IMG/VR virus record: IMGVR_UViG_3300042448_002155
Location: 1-64,000 of that record
Source of the DNA: a virus
DNA: 64,000 nucleotides
Reading direction: 5' to 3' (one strand)
In this document: positions 14,924 through 22,167 of the stretch, one piece after another
Layout: the number at the start of each line of letters is the position of its first letter
Position numbering within the stretch: the first letter of the stretch is position 1
Notes under the pieces: model-generated
Told to the model about the DNA's origin: nothing
Databases searched by the model: none
The model's input: the letters and a program-made list of their open reading frames with translations, nothing else
Translations under genes and position numbers: made by a program

Positions 14924-15556
14924 TTAGAGAGCTTTAGCGGAAGGAACTCCATTAAATTCTTGGACCTTTTCACGACCATAATCTCCAGTAGTATTTGCCT
15001 GACCATAACCGCTAGTGAATATTACAGTGCTAGTGACGCCATTGAATTGAGTCGGTTGGAAGAATCCAAACGAAGAAGCTGCGCCAGCAGCATCTGTGCG
15101 CTGAGCATGGCCGGTGTTGGCAAAAATATCAGCAGAAGGTACACCGTCAAATATGTTGTTATCATATAGGGCGTAATCGTTGACCCTATTGTATGCATGT
15201 CCAAACGTTGAGGGGAATGCGGATGCGCCAGCTAAGCCCTTGTATTCATTAGGCTTAAATCTAGCTCCATCATACGTAGCAGTACCATCAGGGAACGTTC
15301 CAGAAAGAGGATGAACGTATAATGTAGATCCGTTAAATATCTGGGACATAAATCTATTGCCCGGGAATTGACCGGTGCCAGGAGCAAAATGATTGTCTGG
15401 CGCACCATCTAGAACGTGACTGGTGCTATACAATGGATAGAAAGAATATGTACCAGTACCCTTGACTTTGCCGGTCATTGAGACATATGGGTTGACCATT
15501 CCAGCTGTTGTTCTGCCCTTTAATACTGGTCTGGGCCCTTGGTAAAACGTTGCCAT
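14924..15556 (-). CDS. Repeat-containing Gly/Ala/Phe-rich protein, probably virion-associated
   Basis: 210 aa with a strong AAGGAG ribosome site. The sequence is rich in Gly, Thr, Phe, Tyr and Pro and starts MATFYQGPRPVLKGRTTAGMVNPYV. Imperfect repeats of an x-F/L/Y-D/N-G-V/A-P/T-S kind recur (LDGAPDNHF, IFNGSTLYV, IFDGVPSADIF, QFNGVTSTVIF, EFNGVPSAKAL), the better ones with GYGQ or TGHAQ after them. There is no signal peptide or membrane span. Codons are more G+C-rich than in adjacent genes, which fits strong late expression. It is not a family I recognise. A surface-exposed structural or decoration role is plausible. Confidence 0.65.
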   Translation of the reverse strand: MATFYQGPRPVLKGRTTAGMVNPYVSMTGKVKGTGTYSFYPLYSTSHVLDGAPDNHFAPGTGQFPGNRFMSQIFNGSTLYVHPLSGTFPDGTATYDGARFKPNEYKGLAGASAFPSTFGHAYNRVNDYALYDNNIFDGVPSADIFANTGHAQRTDAAGAASSFGFFQPTQFNGVTSTVIFTSGYGQANTTGDYGREKVQEFNGVPSAKAL

Positions 15557-15619
15557 TTATTTTCTCCTTATAAAAAGATACGTGTCTTTATAGTACACCT
15601 AAAATGTTTTTTTTAAACC
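15557..15619 (-). other. Intergenic leader before the 210-aa gene
   Basis: A 63-base gap. On the minus strand it holds TGTACTATAAAG, a weak -10-like box, then a small hairpin AAAGA-CACGTA-TCTTT followed by TTTTAT, and then the AAGGAG ribosome site. The hairpin could be a weak terminator for the 417-aa gene or an mRNA 5' stabiliser for the well-expressed gene downstream. Neither is certain. Confidence 0.35.
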
Positions 15620-16873
15620 TTAGTTGTATTGAATAATTAAATCAGACAAAACTGGTGCTGTTGTGTCATTTGCCACATTTAAAGTAACTTCAATCCATAC
15701 ATGGTTATTTGCTCCTGGATTGTCCAAACTATAGGTCCCCCCATCATCATATATGATCCTATAGTCAAAAACGTTACTAATTTGACTTAATGGAACATTA
15801 TATATTTTTGGAGTAACGCTAGTTATTTCATTTATAACATCACCAGATATTGGGGTATATTTTATTATAGTTCTTCCAGTGGGTAGGAATTTATCATACC
15901 TTATGTCTAGGTCTGAAAGGCCATAGGTGTATATGTAATTTCCAAGCTCTGTAAAGTAATTTTTTTGATTAAATTTTACTCTTATAGCGGTAACTTCTGT
16001 TTCCGGGAATTGATAGCATAGGGGTCCGGAGTTCTTTACTGAATCTGCGCCTGAGGTATTCCATCCTCCAGGAGCAACTTTCCCGATTGCCGAAAGATCA
16101 CCATCATAATAGCCATTCGAATTAAGGGGTATCCATATATCACTATTTGATAATGTTGGATTTGGCCTAGTTGTGTATTCTATTGAGAATATTTCGACAC
16201 CAAATGATGGAAATGGATTTAGCTTTATTGTGTTCGTTTTAGACGATCCTGCAATTTCCGGAGATACTTTTACGTACATCATCATTTGAGCACCGGTGAT
16301 AGGATTGCTATTGGAAACTATTGTTCTTTTCCACACCTTATCTTGAGAGTCTAGAATGCAGTTATATATGGGCGTTGAGTCTATGGTGGCTCCATTTGTA
16401 TCTACTCCAGTAAATGTAAGATCTAGCATCGCCTTGAAATAGTCAGGAACGATTTGCCCAACACCCGGCTGCCCAAATTTAAGCTTAGAAAAAGATCCGC
16501 TAGAGACTTTAGGCAGAGATATGACATTGTATGTTGGATCAAAACTTAATAGTTCAGTTCCTGATACAGCGAAACTGCTACCGATAAAACTAGAATAATC
16601 TAGCTGTGAAAAAGAATGAATAGATAGAGTATTGCTTTCGGATTCTAGTGCCTTGATTCTGTCAGAAATATCATTAATGGCGTTTGCCAAAAAGGTGTGA
16701 TCCTTAAGGACGCGCTCAAAAGCTGCCGACAACTTTGTGTCAACCATATTTGATTTATTATACAGATACACTAAGTCTTGATAGTTTTCTTCTATTCTAG
16801 AATTATAATCAGAACTATCAACAGGGCCATTATATTTGTAATCTCTTTTTTTAGTTTTTAAAATGTCTGACAT
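15620..16873 (-). CDS. Tail/baseplate-fibre structural protein (paralogue family)
   Basis: 417 aa. An N-terminal helical segment (about 20-80, coiled-coil-like around DTKLSAAFERVLKDHTFLANAINDISDRIKALE) is followed by beta-rich sequence with many Asn/Ser/Thr/Gly residues. A segment ELLSFDPTYNVISLPKVSSG near 107-126 resembles DAFVDTSIGNVTIPKISSG in the 714-aa protein. The C-terminus ends in a beta strand, APVLSDLIIQYN, similar to other proteins of this cluster. A trimeric fibre or baseplate-arm role is inferred. It starts one base before the end of the preceding 131-aa gene's spacer. Confidence 0.65.
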   Translation of the reverse strand: MSDILKTKKRDYKYNGPVDSSDYNSRIEENYQDLVYLYNKSNMVDTKLSAAFERVLKDHTFLANAINDISDRIKALESESNTLSIHSFSQLDYSSFIGSSFAVSGTELLSFDPTYNVISLPKVSSGSFSKLKFGQPGVGQIVPDYFKAMLDLTFTGVDTNGATIDSTPIYNCILDSQDKVWKRTIVSNSNPITGAQMMMYVKVSPEIAGSSKTNTIKLNPFPSFGVEIFSIEYTTRPNPTLSNSDIWIPLNSNGYYDGDLSAIGKVAPGGWNTSGADSVKNSGPLCYQFPETEVTAIRVKFNQKNYFTELGNYIYTYGLSDLDIRYDKFLPTGRTIIKYTPISGDVINEITSVTPKIYNVPLSQISNVFDYRIIYDDGGTYSLDNPGANNHVWIEVTLNVANDTTAPVLSDLIIQYN

Positions 16874-16874
16874 T

Positions 16875-17270
16875 TCAGTTACCGTTTTCTAATAGTGAAA
16901 CTTTATAAAATAATCTAGCCAGCTTTCCGCTGAGCTTATTCATGGTGTCAACCTCAAGTAAATTTTCGGTAGCACCTGGGGCATCTATATAAATACCTAT
17001 TCCTTCTAGGGCGTAACTTGTTCCGTCTTCTAACTTTGCAGCTTGGTCATAATCTCTTACGCTACCAATAAAATAATTTAACTTATTTAAAATGCCTAGA
17101 TCCACCGTTGTAAGTTCATCTAGTATTCTTGAAAAGTCAATTTTTAATAAATTACTTTCTAGATTTTCAGACAAACTATTTCTTGAAGATTTAAATTTAG
17201 TTCTATTAAGCTGGAATAATGGTTCTCTAATTCTATTCTTATTTTCATTTTTGCTAAAAGTTATAGCCAT
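16875..17270 (-). CDS. Small structural or chaperone-like protein
   Basis: 131 aa, unrecognised. The N-terminus is basic and Asn/Arg-rich (NENKNRIREPLFQLNRTKFKSSRNSL) and the rest is helical (LDELTTVDLGILNKLNYFIGSVRDYDQAAKLE, then MNKLSGKLARLFYKVSLLENGN). It lies one base from each of two large tail-protein genes. It could be a small baseplate component or fibre assembly factor. Only its position supports this. Confidence 0.6.
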   Translation of the reverse strand: MAITFSKNENKNRIREPLFQLNRTKFKSSRNSLSENLESNLLKIDFSRILDELTTVDLGILNKLNYFIGSVRDYDQAAKLEDGTSYALEGIGIYIDAPGATENLLEVDTMNKLSGKLARLFYKVSLLENGN

Positions 17271-17271
17271 T

Positions 17272-19416
17272 TTAACCTTCTTCGTTATGTTTGAATTTAA
17301 CTCTTACACTATCTATTGATGGAGATACCAATGGATTATCTGACCTATATAGATCTGCCCTATATCGAACTGCGCTAACTGGCTTAGCTACGTCTGAATA
17401 ATACTTGATTTGAGAGACGCCATATAAATACTGAGATGAAATTATTTCTCTAGAACCAAAAACATTATCTATTGTAAATACAAATGAAGATTCAGAAACA
17501 CGCTGCCTAAATTCATATGGATCTAGATAGGTATAATAGTCTAAAAATAAAGTTCCATAATCAGATATTGACTTTCCAGACATTATATTAAAAGTAATTA
17601 ATCCTTCAAAGTTTTTATCGTAGGCAATCTTTATGAAGTTTATTCCTCTTTTAAAATCCCACTGAACATCTTTACTTAATGTACCCGAGGGAAGATCTGC
17701 TATCAGGGTATCGTTAAGGTATATTGCTAGATTGAAATCTTCTCTACTTTTTGTTACGACGTGTACTGCAGAGTTTTCTGAATCGCAGTTAATCTTGCCG
17801 TCTAATAGGCCAGAGCATATGCTATTGAATCCTGGACTAATGGAACTAAGCTGATTTGTTATTGGGGAACTAATGGTTACATCTGACGTATTAGCGGTGT
17901 TTATTTTTTCGCTCCATACGTTTAAGGCTTTGTATATTTCCACTGCATTTACAGATGAGGATCTGATTATTGAATAATTCTTAAATGAATTTATCCCAGA
18001 TAAAATAAAAGGCTGCTTAATGACCTCTACGCCAGCCACCGCTATTCTGTAAACGTTTTTACTGAAGTATACAGAAGTATTAGGGTTTAGTTCATTTGTA
18101 TTAGCGGATGTTGTGTTTAGATCAATTAATTCCAGTCCACCAACAAGCAGTCCCCCATCCTGTATATTCTTTACTGCTCTGGTGGAAGATTGAAGATTAA
18201 CAAATGTTGCATTTGAATTACTGCTTGCGTTAATTGGATCTATCGGAATCCAATTAAAATTTTCTACCCCCACTGCAGAAGGATTGTCTACCGCAACAAA
18301 ATAACTTACGTCATATCCAGATCCAACTTGATGCTCTACATCTAAAGCTATAGATTCTATTGTCAGCAGTCCGTTGTCAGTTTGTGGAATTGATAGTGGC
18401 CTAGAGATTAAGGTTGCTCTCTTATCGTGATACTTTGCTCCTATGAAAAAATCTCTTAAACCAAAATCATATATATAAGGCTTATCGGAATCATTTGAAG
18501 TTTCATCAGGGTATGTTTTAAATAATGTTAGTTTAACTTTAGAATACTTTAGGGGGTTGAAAGTAAAGGAAAATCTATCATAATCATTTCTTGAGTCTTT
18601 AATTTTTATTTGCTCTGGAATTGAGACATCATTAGGGGTCATAGTAACAATTACCGTAGTTGGACTTCCGGTCAACAAAGTTCCCTCAATCTTAGATACT
18701 GTAAAATTATTATTAATTGGAATGTCTATATCCATTGAAACTATAGACATATTTGCAGACTGGTACTTATAGCTCCAGTACGTATCCGTTAAACCATCTA
18801 AAACATTGTCAAAATCATTTACAGAAGAATTGCTATAAACTTCATTGCCATTTTCAAATATTGAAACCTTTACGGATTGAAGATTAACTACGGATGAAGA
18901 TATCATATCAAATATGCCAGAGCTAATTTTGGGAATAGTTACATTTCCTATAGATGTATCTACGAAAGCATCTGTGAGCGACATATCTATATTAGTTGTA
19001 TTAGAAAAATTATCTATAAAAGAATAAAAAAATCCATCTGAATTTAAATTAGAGAATATTAGTTGATCGACTTTACCTTCTAATTCTCTTCTTTTTGCTT
19101 TTAGATTTGACAATCTTTTATTTAAGGATGTTATTGTCGACATTAACTCATAGTTATTTTCGTTAATGCACTCATATAATATTTCTAGATTAAATAAAGA
19201 ATTAATCATGAGCTCATTAAGATCAGAATGGTTAATAAAATCTGATAAACTTATAGCATTATAGTCAACGGAAACAGGGAGACCTAATTTATTAGTTGAA
19301 AAATATGTATTAAATATTTTTCTAATTTCTTCTTCTGAGGGTCTATTTCCTGAAGAATAAAATAATTTATATATATTATTTAAAAATTTTCTCTTTTGTA
19401 TTGTTGCTATGTTCAT
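17272..19416 (-). CDS. Tail/baseplate structural protein (paralogue family)
   Basis: 714 aa. Residues 1-130 are helical with a coiled-coil-like part near 95-125 (TSLNKRLSNLKAKRRELEGKVDQLIFS). The remainder is beta-rich. A galactose-binding or discoidin-like look is given by FDNVLDGLTDTYWSYKY near 205-222. The block DAFVDTSIGNVTIPKISSG has counterparts in the 417- and 867-aa proteins. The C-terminus ends with SPSIDSVRVKFKH, again like its neighbours. The start shares an ATGA overlap with the 914-aa gene. Membership of the tail tip or fibres is inferred from context. Confidence 0.65.
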   Translation of the reverse strand: MNIATIQKRKFLNNIYKLFYSSGNRPSEEEIRKIFNTYFSTNKLGLPVSVDYNAISLSDFINHSDLNELMINSLFNLEILYECINENNYELMSTITSLNKRLSNLKAKRRELEGKVDQLIFSNLNSDGFFYSFIDNFSNTTNIDMSLTDAFVDTSIGNVTIPKISSGIFDMISSSVVNLQSVKVSIFENGNEVYSNSSVNDFDNVLDGLTDTYWSYKYQSANMSIVSMDIDIPINNNFTVSKIEGTLLTGSPTTVIVTMTPNDVSIPEQIKIKDSRNDYDRFSFTFNPLKYSKVKLTLFKTYPDETSNDSDKPYIYDFGLRDFFIGAKYHDKRATLISRPLSIPQTDNGLLTIESIALDVEHQVGSGYDVSYFVAVDNPSAVGVENFNWIPIDPINASSNSNATFVNLQSSTRAVKNIQDGGLLVGGLELIDLNTTSANTNELNPNTSVYFSKNVYRIAVAGVEVIKQPFILSGINSFKNYSIIRSSSVNAVEIYKALNVWSEKINTANTSDVTISSPITNQLSSISPGFNSICSGLLDGKINCDSENSAVHVVTKSREDFNLAIYLNDTLIADLPSGTLSKDVQWDFKRGINFIKIAYDKNFEGLITFNIMSGKSISDYGTLFLDYYTYLDPYEFRQRVSESSFVFTIDNVFGSREIISSQYLYGVSQIKYYSDVAKPVSAVRYRADLYRSDNPLVSPSIDSVRVKFKHNEEG

Positions 19417-22157
19417 GATCTTTTAACCTTAGCTATTAGTTGATAAGAGTATATACTTGGAGTAAAGTTTAGTCTATTCTTTTTAGTAATTTTTATTTTA
19501 ACTAGAATACTTTTTACCTCTCTTGGCACTGCGGGATAAGTGAGATACGAGGCTCCAGAAAGCCTATACTCACTTAGCACTGACTGGTTAAACAGCAGAA
19601 CTTCTGGTATGCCGGAAAAGTCCAATTGTATAGGAGATATCTGAATCCAGTTATTGCCTCCGTCTACAGAGATGTATCCTAGTAGGGATATATTTTTTAA
19701 CATAGCTTCGTCAATATTGGAGTCAATGCTTAGCATTACTGATTCCACTGGAAAGTCAAAGTTAAACGGCAGAGAAACAATTTCTAATTGAGAATTAAAT
19801 GTTTCCTTGTAAACTTCTATATCCTTTAGACCTATACACCAACGCTTAGCCGGATATCTTTCCTTGGCTGACTGCACCAAAACTTTATGCGTTTTTATTC
19901 TTTCTTGCGCGGTAAAAGATTCTTCAACTAAAGACATTAAATTTACCGTACTTCCGTCATCTAGTAGCGTTGGACCAATATCTGTAATAGTTAAAGTTAA
20001 GTTATTTGTTGGTGCCGTACCACCAAGGCTTGTTCCAAGAATAGTAATAGTATCCCCTATGGCGTAACCAGTGCCATACTTAGTCATTGTGACTGTTGTG
20101 TTTCCGCTGTAATTTGCGCTTGATCCAGTTTTAGTGATGGTAAATACTGCGTCAGCACCAGCCCCACTGGTGACGCTTTGAATAACTCCAGGATAAGCTG
20201 TCGCTCTAGTTGCAACTGTTAGGGTCAAGTCATTTGTTGGTGACGTACCACCAAGGTTTGTTCCAAGGATGGTGATCGTATCTCCTACGGCGTAGTTGGA
20301 GCCACCATTGGTTATTGTGACGGTTATATTATCGCTGTAAACGGCGCCTGACCCAGTTTTGGCGATAGTAAATACCGCGCCAGTACCAGTCCCACTGGTG
20401 GCGCTTTGACTTCTTGCCGTATAAGTTGCAGCAGCGGTGACGCTAGTTCCAGAAGCAGTAAATGTTGTAGCGCCCTGAACCAAGGGGGACTTGGTAATGC
20501 TCGTTCCAGAAGCGGTAAACGTTGTGCCACCTGGAACCAGAGCGGTATTTAATACATAGAGGTCCATTAGCTCATCAAAGTCGTTTTGCGCTGCCTCCAT
20601 AGTGTTGTAGTTTTTATTTTTTATTTCATCTTCAGAATATTCTATTGATGGTAGGAAGGATGCACTCTTGGTAACCTTGCCTGTTCCTAGCTCAAATTGA
20701 GAATCCCATCTTTCAAAGTAAACTTTTCTCCGCACATCTAACGGACTAGTTAAGGTCAGTTCTATAACGTAAAACTTTCTTGCTACTGGTTTCTTTTTTA
20801 TTGAAACATCAATACTTTTAAAGGCGGCTCCTAATCTGGAATACTCTGTTGGATTAGACTGTGTCGGCAGTAGGTTGTACTTGTTATATTCAACTTTTTC
20901 GTATATATCTTTACTCAGTGCATCCGGATTAAATCTTTCTAAATTTACAAAAGGATTATTTCTATTTGATGCTGTTGGCTTCCAGTACAGGTGCTGAATA
21001 TCTATATTAGAATACTCTGGCTGTCTAAAAGAGACTTGAATTTTAAAAACTTGTCTTTCCGAAAATCTTATTGTGGCTTTATCATAGAAGTATGATTTAG
21101 CCATTTGTAGATTTAGTGGCACTAGTGAAGACCCTATGTATATGGGAGATTTAAGAATTTGCTCCGAAACCCCATCCTTACCATATACTATTATGCTATT
21201 AACCTCAACATATTTCATAGATCCAAAATACGGAGTAATGTCTATACTATTTGCAACAGCACTATTTGAAGATGCTAATTCTAAGTCAAGGACTAAGGGT
21301 TCGTCCACTGGATGGTTTGACCAATCTAGTAAATCACCTTCTCCGGTTTTGGAGCTGCTAAATTCTGATGTAAGATATTTAAATTCATTTTGTCTTGCCG
21401 GAATAGATGGCTTAGGTGATGGGTTACTTTTGTCTACATTTAATGCTTCATATTCAAAGTAGCTTAAAGGGTTAGAATCTTTTATACTGGTAAGATTATT
21501 CAATGTGGCACTATTCTCAAATACATATTTATAATCGCTACTCCGTTCAGCGTCTAGCGATCTAACTACCTGATGGCTATTGCCTATAAATCCTCCAGAG
21601 CTTAATACTTTTACTAAGTTTGCATTCCATTTTTGGGTAGCTGAGATTGAAAGGCTCATTACTCCATTTTTAATTAATGGATTAAATCCAGCTTGTATTT
21701 TTGAGTAATCTATTGAATCATCGTTATCAAAGGAATCACCAACATAAAATATATCATCAGCTGGACTTCTAGAATACATTTGTAGGACTTTGGCTTTTGA
21801 TGCTATTCGTTCGGAAAATCTTTTTTCATTTTCTATTTCTTTTGTGAATAGATTAAACACACTAATAGATTTTGCATTTAATGAGTCTATCTGACCAGCA
21901 GCTACGTTAATGTCCGATGTAGAGCCTTCAAAAAATAAATTAACCTTTGAAGACATGGGTGGTTCGCCTTTAATGAAGGGATCATACTGAGTTAGTGGTG
22001 CGCCCATCTGTTGCTGCACCTCTGTTAAAATTGTTGAATATTCACTAGCTATTTCTTCTTTGGAAAAAATTCCTTTAGAATTTACTACATTAATTAACCT
22101 AGCTACTTTGATTAAAAGTTGCTGGTAAGATAATAGGTTTGAGGATAATTGTGTCAT
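19413..22157 (-). CDS. Tail/baseplate structural protein with inserted tandem repeats
   Basis: 914 aa. The N-terminal third has helices and beta strands similar in style to the 714- and 867-aa proteins. Residues about 535-725 are different: Gly/Thr/Ser/Ala-rich repeats with TFTASGTS twice and two 64-aa copies of a unit containing YAVGDTITILGTNLGG and LTLTV. I know this repeat from fibre and structural proteins of marine T4-like phages. The C-terminal 190 residues return to the cluster style and end in TPSIYSYQLIAKVKRS. The repeats may be receptor-contacting or spacer modules. Confidence 0.68.
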   Translation of the reverse strand: MTQLSSNLLSYQQLLIKVARLINVVNSKGIFSKEEIASEYSTILTEVQQQMGAPLTQYDPFIKGEPPMSSKVNLFFEGSTSDINVAAGQIDSLNAKSISVFNLFTKEIENEKRFSERIASKAKVLQMYSRSPADDIFYVGDSFDNDDSIDYSKIQAGFNPLIKNGVMSLSISATQKWNANLVKVLSSGGFIGNSHQVVRSLDAERSSDYKYVFENSATLNNLTSIKDSNPLSYFEYEALNVDKSNPSPKPSIPARQNEFKYLTSEFSSSKTGEGDLLDWSNHPVDEPLVLDLELASSNSAVANSIDITPYFGSMKYVEVNSIIVYGKDGVSEQILKSPIYIGSSLVPLNLQMAKSYFYDKATIRFSERQVFKIQVSFRQPEYSNIDIQHLYWKPTASNRNNPFVNLERFNPDALSKDIYEKVEYNKYNLLPTQSNPTEYSRLGAAFKSIDVSIKKKPVARKFYVIELTLTSPLDVRRKVYFERWDSQFELGTGKVTKSASFLPSIEYSEDEIKNKNYNTMEAAQNDFDELMDLYVLNTALVPGGTTFTASGTSITKSPLVQGATTFTASGTSVTAAATYTARSQSATSGTGTGAVFTIAKTGSGAVYSDNITVTITNGGSNYAVGDTITILGTNLGGTSPTNDLTLTVATRATAYPGVIQSVTSGAGADAVFTITKTGSSANYSGNTTVTMTKYGTGYAIGDTITILGTSLGGTAPTNNLTLTITDIGPTLLDDGSTVNLMSLVEESFTAQERIKTHKVLVQSAKERYPAKRWCIGLKDIEVYKETFNSQLEIVSLPFNFDFPVESVMLSIDSNIDEAMLKNISLLGYISVDGGNNWIQISPIQLDFSGIPEVLLFNQSVLSEYRLSGASYLTYPAVPREVKSILVKIKITKKNRLNFTPSIYSYQLIAKVKRS
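19986..20177 (-). repeat. 192-bp repeat, copy 2
   Basis: Encodes 64 residues from SVTSGAGADAVF to LTLTI. It is co-linear in length with the copy at 20214-20405, with a 36-bp spacer and no gaps between copies. Both keep T-K/N-x-G-x-x-YA-I/V-GDTITILGT followed by LGGT-A/S-PTN. The start-to-start period is 228 bp. Confidence 0.85.
20214..20405 (-). repeat. 192-bp repeat, copy 1
   Basis: Encodes 64 residues from SATSGTGTGAVF to LTLTV and is the partner of 19986-20177. The copies differ at scattered codons, so the duplication is not very recent or has been under diversifying drift. Confidence 0.85.
20446..20526 (-). repeat. Short repeat pair encoding TTFTASGT
   Basis: Two 24-bp near-identical copies at 20446-20469 and 20503-20526, with a 57-bp period. 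Each encodes TTFTASGT. They lie just N-terminal to the 192-bp repeats and make the whole 19986-20526 stretch a repeat island within the 914-aa gene. Confidence 0.8.
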
Positions 22158-22167
22158 AAGAGTCTCT

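Noticed and set aside
19986-20526. Diversity-generating retroelement or CRISPR-like repeat.
   Set aside because: The repeats are coding, tandem, with a 228-bp period. No reverse transcriptase, adenine-biased variable copy or spacer pattern is seen.
20324-20530. A 68-aa minus-strand frame within the repeats of the 914-aa gene.
   Set aside because: It is a shifted reading of the Gly/Thr-rich repeat. The in-frame 914-aa protein explains the region.
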